Assembly: GCF_009797935.1 (NCBI RefSeq)
Contig: NZ_VOLC01000011.1
Location: 177,012-241,011 of the forward strand
Origin: Lunatibacter salilacus
GTDB taxonomy: Bacteria > Bacteroidota > Bacteroidia > Cytophagales > Cyclobacteriaceae
Length of the DNA: 64,000 nucleotides
Reading direction: 5' to 3'
Part shown: positions 60,516 to 64,000 of the stretch, piece by piece
How positions within the stretch are numbered: the first letter of the stretch is position 1
Layout of the letters: each line of letters begins with the position of its first letter
Position numbers and translations under genes: made by a program
Notes under the pieces: model-generated
What the model was told of the DNA's origin: nothing
What the model saw: only the letters and a program-made list of their open reading frames with translations
The model's database searches: none

Positions 60516-63500
60516 TTACTTTTTTAGAAATTTAAATCTTTCCATATTAGTTGGCGTTTTTAGAGTTAGTAAATACCATCCCGCACTTATATTGTCCCTA
60601 CCAATTAAGTCAATGAGCATTTTATTACCTTCAAAATGAGTTTTTGTTTCAAAAACCAGCCTTCCTGTCACATCATGAATTGATATATCCACCTCTCCCT
60701 CAATCTCACTAGAGAACATTAAATTGATATGGTTCTCCACTGGATTGGGGAATATTGTTGTTCTTAATTCACGAGTAGAGATTAAAGATTCCGCAGTTTC
60801 TTCATTTACAGATCCTTCCCTATCCTGGAAAAGTATTCTGGCGTTTGAGTTTGTAAATGAATATAAATCCGCAATTTCATTGGCATTCAATGCCCCATGA
60901 TAAATCCTAAGGTCATCCAATCCACCCGTCCATCTGAAATCAGTACCCCATGCGCCGATTCTTAAAATCGAATTGTTGTTCAATATGGTGGCTGGGGAGG
61001 AGAAGGTTCTGGAATTGTCCTCTACCCCGTTCAGATATATTTTCATGGAAAGCCCGTCAAATGTGGCAGCAACGTGGGTCCATGTAGCCCCGTTTGCCAC
61101 ATAGTTGCTGTTGGATAGTAGGTGATAAGTAAGGTTGTTTGCAGTCCAGTTAATCCAGAATTCGATTTTTCCGGCGTTGGTGATGTTGATCTCATATCCG
61201 TTCTGGACTGACTTGCCCATGATGGATTTGGTCTGAACCGATGTGGGCCTGATCCAGGCAGACAGGGTTATTGCATCGCTGATATTTAGCGATGGCGCAT
61301 TGTTTACTTCAGCGTAGCGGTTTGTCGTACCCGGAAGGTTCAGCGCCAACCCGTCTACGCCGGGTACCCAAGTAACGTTGGTAGCATTTCTCAGTACACC
61401 ATTATTGCCATAGCCGGAGTGGTCGATTAACGTGTTGCCGCTTCCCTCATCCATTTTCCAATGCGCAACCAATTGAGAGGTAGGACCGGAGGTGTCTGCT
61501 ATCGTAATGAAGGTCCTTGTCTGAGACCAAGGGCTTTGACCCGCACTGTTCTGCGCACTTACACGCCAGAAGTAGGCAGTCTGGAAACTCAGCCCTGAGG
61601 CGTTGACGCTGGTACCGGAAATTCCCGTTTCCTGAAATACAATATTGGTAAACGTGTCGTTGGTGGACACCTGCACCTGGTAGCTCTCCGCACCGCTCAC
61701 CGATTGCCAGGAAAGTGCCGGGGTGAGCGAGATATTTGTAGCGTTGTTGGCAGGGGCACTCAGGGTGGGGGCAGCAGGAACCACCACGGGTTGGTTTTGG
61801 GTAGTAAACGTCCTGACCTGGGACCAAGGGCTTTGACCCGCACTGTTCTGGGCACTTACGCGCCAGAAGTATGCAGTCTGGAAATTCAGTCCTGAGGCGT
61901 TAACGCTAGTGCCCGAAATACCCGATTGCTGAAAAACAATATTGGTAAACGTGTCATTGGTGGACACCTGCACGTGGTAATTCTCCGCACCGCTTACCGA
62001 TTGCCAGGAAAGTGCCGGGGTTAGGGTGATATTTGTGGCATTGTTGGCAGGGGCACTCAGGGTGGGGGCAGCAGGAACCACCACGGGTTGGTTTTGGGTA
62101 GTAAACGTCCTGACCTGGGACCAAGGGCTTTGACCCGCACTGTTCTGGGCACTTACGCGCCAGAAGTATGCAGTCTGGAAATTCAGTCCTGAGGCGTTAA
62201 CGCTAGTGCCCGAAATACCGGATTGCTGAAAAACAATATTGGTAAACGTGTCATTGGTGGACACCTGCACGTGGTAATTCTCCGCACCGCTTACCGATTG
62301 CCAGGAAAGTGCCGGGGTTAGGGTGATATTTGTGGCATTGTTGGCAGGGGCACTCAGGGTGGGGGCAGCAGGAACCACCACGGGTTGGTTTTGGGTAGTA
62401 AACGTCCTGACCTGGGACCAAGGGCTTTGACCCGCACTGTTCTGGGCACTTACGCGCCAGAAGTAGGCAGTCTGGAAATTCAGTCCTGAGGCGTTGACGC
62501 TGGTACCGGAAATACCCGTTTCCTGAAATACAATATTGGTAAACGTGTCGTTGGTGGAAACCTGCACCTGGTAGCTCTGCGCACCGCTCACTGATTGCCA
62601 AGAAAGTGCAGGGGTGAGCGAGATATTTGTAGCGTTGTTGGCAGGGGCACTCAGGGTGGGGGCAGCAGGAACCACCACGGGTTGGTTTTGGGTAGTAAAC
62701 GTCCTGACCTGGGACCAAGGGCTTTGACCCGCACTGTTCTGGGCACTTACGCGCCAGAAGTAGGCAGTCTGGAAATTCAGTCCTGAGGCGTTAACGCTAG
62801 TGCCCGAAATACCCGATTGCTGAAAAACAATATTGGTAAACGTGTCGTTGGTGGACACCTGCACCTGGTAACTCTCCGCACTGCTCACCGATTGCCAGGA
62901 AAGTGCCGGGGTGAGCGAGATATTTGTAGCGTTGTTGGCAGGGGCACTCAGGGTGGGGGCAGCAGGAACCACCACGGGTTGGTTTTGGGTAGTAAACGTC
63001 CTGACCTGGGACCAAGGGCTTTGACCCGCACTGTTCTGGGCACTTACGCGCCAGAAGTATGCAGTCTGGAAATTCAGTCCTGAGGCGTTAACGCTAGTGC
63101 CCGAAATACCGGATTGCTGAAAAACAATATTGGTAAACGTGTCATTGGTGGACACCTGCACGTGGTAACTCTCCGCACCGCTTACCGATTGCCAGGAAAG
63201 TGCAGGGGTTAGGGAAATTCCCGAGGCATTATTCGCTGGGGTAGATAAAATTGGTGCTATAGGAATTGCTGGTTCACTGGAGAATAATGCACTTACCTCT
63301 TGCGCATTTAGGGCTCCATGATAAATCCTAAGGTCATCCAATCCACCCGTCCATCGATAATCACTCCCCCAAGCGCCGATCCTTAGAATGGAATTATTGT
63401 TCAATATGGTAGCTGGGGAGGAGAATGTTTTGGAGTTATCCTCAACCCCGTTCAGATAAATTTTCATTGAAAGTCCATCAAAGATGGCGGCAAAGTGGGT

Positions 63501-64000
63501 CCAAGTGGTACCATTTGCAATATAATTGTTAGTGGATAGAATATGGTAAGTCAAATTGTTAGCTGTCCAATTAAGCCAGAATTCGATTTTTCCAGTATTT
63601 GTTATGCTTACCTCATAACCATTTTGGGTAGATTTACCCAGAATAACTTTGCTCTGAACCGCGGTCGGCCTAATCCATCCAGTAATTGAGATTTTATCGC
63701 TTATGTTGAGCGATGGAGCATTGTTTACTTCCGCATACCTATCCACCGAACCTGGAAGGTTCAGTGCTAGCCCGTCAACCCCGGGTACCCAGGTAACGTT
63801 GGTAGCATTTCTCAGTACCCCGTTATTGCCATATCCGGAGTGGTCAATTAAAGTGTTGCCGCTTCCCTCATCCATTTTCCAATGCGCTACCAATTCTGAG
63901 GTTGGACCGGAGGTGTCTGCTAAAGTGATGAAGGTTCTAGTCTGAGACCAAGGGCCCTGACCGGCGCTGTTCTGGGCACTTACCCGCCAGAAATAAGGGG
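60516..64000 (-). CDS. T9SS-secreted LamG/FN3 adhesin, 5' end beyond window
   Basis: The frame is open to the right edge: beyond the TTG at 63893 it still encodes FWRVSAQNSAGQGPWSQTRT, an FN3 domain end. The real start therefore lies outside the window and the visible ~1160 aa are partial. Order: FN3 end, LamG domain (about 63290-63890), six FN3 domains (about 61490-63260), second LamG domain (about 60890-61460), then a type IX secretion C-terminal sorting domain (about 60516-60790; PNPVENHINL, GRLVFETKTH, GWYLLTLKT). It is exported by T9SS and displayed or released, probably binding glycans. Confidence 0.85.
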   Translation of the reverse strand, partial: PYFWRVSAQNSAGQGPWSQTRTFITLADTSGPTSELVAHWKMDEGSGNTLIDHSGYGNNGVLRNATNVTWVPGVDGLALNLPGSVDRYAEVNNAPSLNISDKISITGWIRPTAVQSKVILGKSTQNGYEVSITNTGKIEFWLNWTANNLTYHILSTNNYIANGTTWTHFAAIFDGLSMKIYLNGVEDNSKTFSSPATILNNNSILRIGAWGSDYRWTGGLDDLRIYHGALNAQEVSALFSSEPAIPIAPILSTPANNASGISLTPALSWQSVSGAESYHVQVSTNDTFTNIVFQQSGISGTSVNASGLNFQTAYFWRVSAQNSAGQSPWSQVRTFTTQNQPVVVPAAPTLSAPANNATNISLTPALSWQSVSSAESYQVQVSTNDTFTNIVFQQSGISGTSVNASGLNFQTAYFWRVSAQNSAGQSPWSQVRTFTTQNQPVVVPAAPTLSAPANNATNISLTPALSWQSVSGAQSYQVQVSTNDTFTNIVFQETGISGTSVNASGLNFQTAYFWRVSAQNSAGQSPWSQVRTFTTQNQPVVVPAAPTLSAPANNATNITLTPALSWQSVSGAENYHVQVSTNDTFTNIVFQQSGISGTSVNASGLNFQTAYFWRVSAQNSAGQSPWSQVRTFTTQNQPVVVPAAPTLSAPANNATNITLTPALSWQSVSGAENYHVQVSTNDTFTNIVFQQSGISGTSVNASGLNFQTAYFWRVSAQNSAGQSPWSQVRTFTTQNQPVVVPAAPTLSAPANNATNISLTPALSWQSVSGAESYQVQVSTNDTFTNIVFQETGISGTSVNASGLSFQTAYFWRVSAQNSAGQSPWSQTRTFITIADTSGPTSQLVAHWKMDEGSGNTLIDHSGYGNNGVLRNATNVTWVPGVDGLALNLPGTTNRYAEVNNAPSLNISDAITLSAWIRPTSVQTKSIMGKSVQNGYEINITNAGKIEFWINWTANNLTYHLLSNSNYVANGATWTHVAATFDGLSMKIYLNGVEDNSRTFSSPATILNNNSILRIGAWGTDFRWTGGLDDLRIYHGALNANEIADLYSFTNSNARILFQDREGSVNEETAESLISTRELRTTIFPNPVENHINLMFSSEIEGEVDISIHDVTGRLVFETKTHFEGNKMLIDLIGRDNISAGWYLLTLKTPTNMERFKFLKK
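61490..63260. repeat. Six tandem FN3 units with 297-bp period
   Basis: The units are nearly identical at DNA level with a 297-bp period (the same stretch recurs at 61791, 62088 and onward). Two adjacent units, roughly 61800-62395, look almost indistinguishable, indicating very recent duplication. Confidence 0.9.

Noticed and set aside
61447..63083. Repeated open frames in other phases (Pro/Cys-rich on the minus strand, Gly/Arg-rich on the plus strand)
   Set aside because: They recur with the 297-bp FN3 unit and exist only because that unit lacks stops in other frames.
61490..63260. CRISPR-like periodic repeats
   Set aside because: The period is 297 bp, the repeats are coding and contiguous, and there are no spacers or cas genes.
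1..64000. tRNA, rRNA or other structural RNA genes
   Set aside because: No cloverleaf-like segment with the conserved T-loop (GGTTCRA), rRNA signature or known riboswitch core was recognised by reading; a covariance search would be needed to exclude small RNAs.

Overview
The window looks like chromosome from a member of Bacteroidota, most likely Cytophagales (Cyclobacteriaceae-like). The evidence is a type IX secretion (T9SS) C-terminal sorting domain, promoter-like TAnnTTTG boxes, lipoproteins with short G-x-x-C lipoboxes, families common in that phylum (DUF4136, DUF6922, DUF354, CelD-like acetyltransferases, DUF3494 adhesins), and AT-rich DNA with few clear Shine-Dalgarno sites. The assignment comes from gene content only.

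Left part (1-32 kb) is a mosaic of short operons. It begins with two related secreted kinase-like proteins flanking a PycTM-type membrane protein. These are followed by a purple-acid-phosphatase-like enzyme, a zinc alcohol dehydrogenase, a DUF4136 lipoprotein and a nucleoside hydrolase whose stop codon lies in a palindromic repeat. Next come a DUF6922 antitoxin beside a deleted AbiEii-type toxin, a YitT/HD pair, NTF2-like proteins, a beta-helix protein, a REP-associated transposase carrying a REP-like palindrome inside its own reading frame, an M14 peptidase and a Crp/Fnr regulator bracketed by a 23-bp inverted repeat. Then follow remnants of a SNF2 helicase and a PIN-type toxin-antitoxin pair, an intact RHH-MazF pair, and an AraC / aldehyde dehydrogenase / DUF779 group. 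A lipoprotein with eight Ig-like domains and a DUF3494 ice-binding domain is encoded just before an OmpA-family protein. AraC, histidine kinase and response regulator genes close this part.

Centre (32.9-56.1 kb, all plus strand) is an exopolysaccharide locus. It holds a Wzc-type tyrosine kinase/co-polymerase, a flippase, two P-loop proteins, a Wzy-like polymerase, three glycosyltransferases and a DUF354 protein. Downstream are four consecutive paralogous CelD/GNAT-type acyltransferases, the wreck of an MBOAT-SGNH O-acylation pair, two tandem methyltransferases with the hallmarks of protein arginine methyltransferases (PRMT), and a formyltransferase. The locus appears rich in acyl, methyl and formyl decoration functions.

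Right part (56.2-64 kb, minus strand) encodes a polysaccharide deacetylase, two related heparin-lyase-like proteins that may cut the locus's own polymer, and a very large T9SS-secreted LamG/FN3 adhesin that runs off the right edge.

The strongest leads are the twin PRMT-like genes inside a polysaccharide locus, the four-fold acyltransferase array next to a decayed acylation module, and several gene remnants that an ORF list alone does not reveal.
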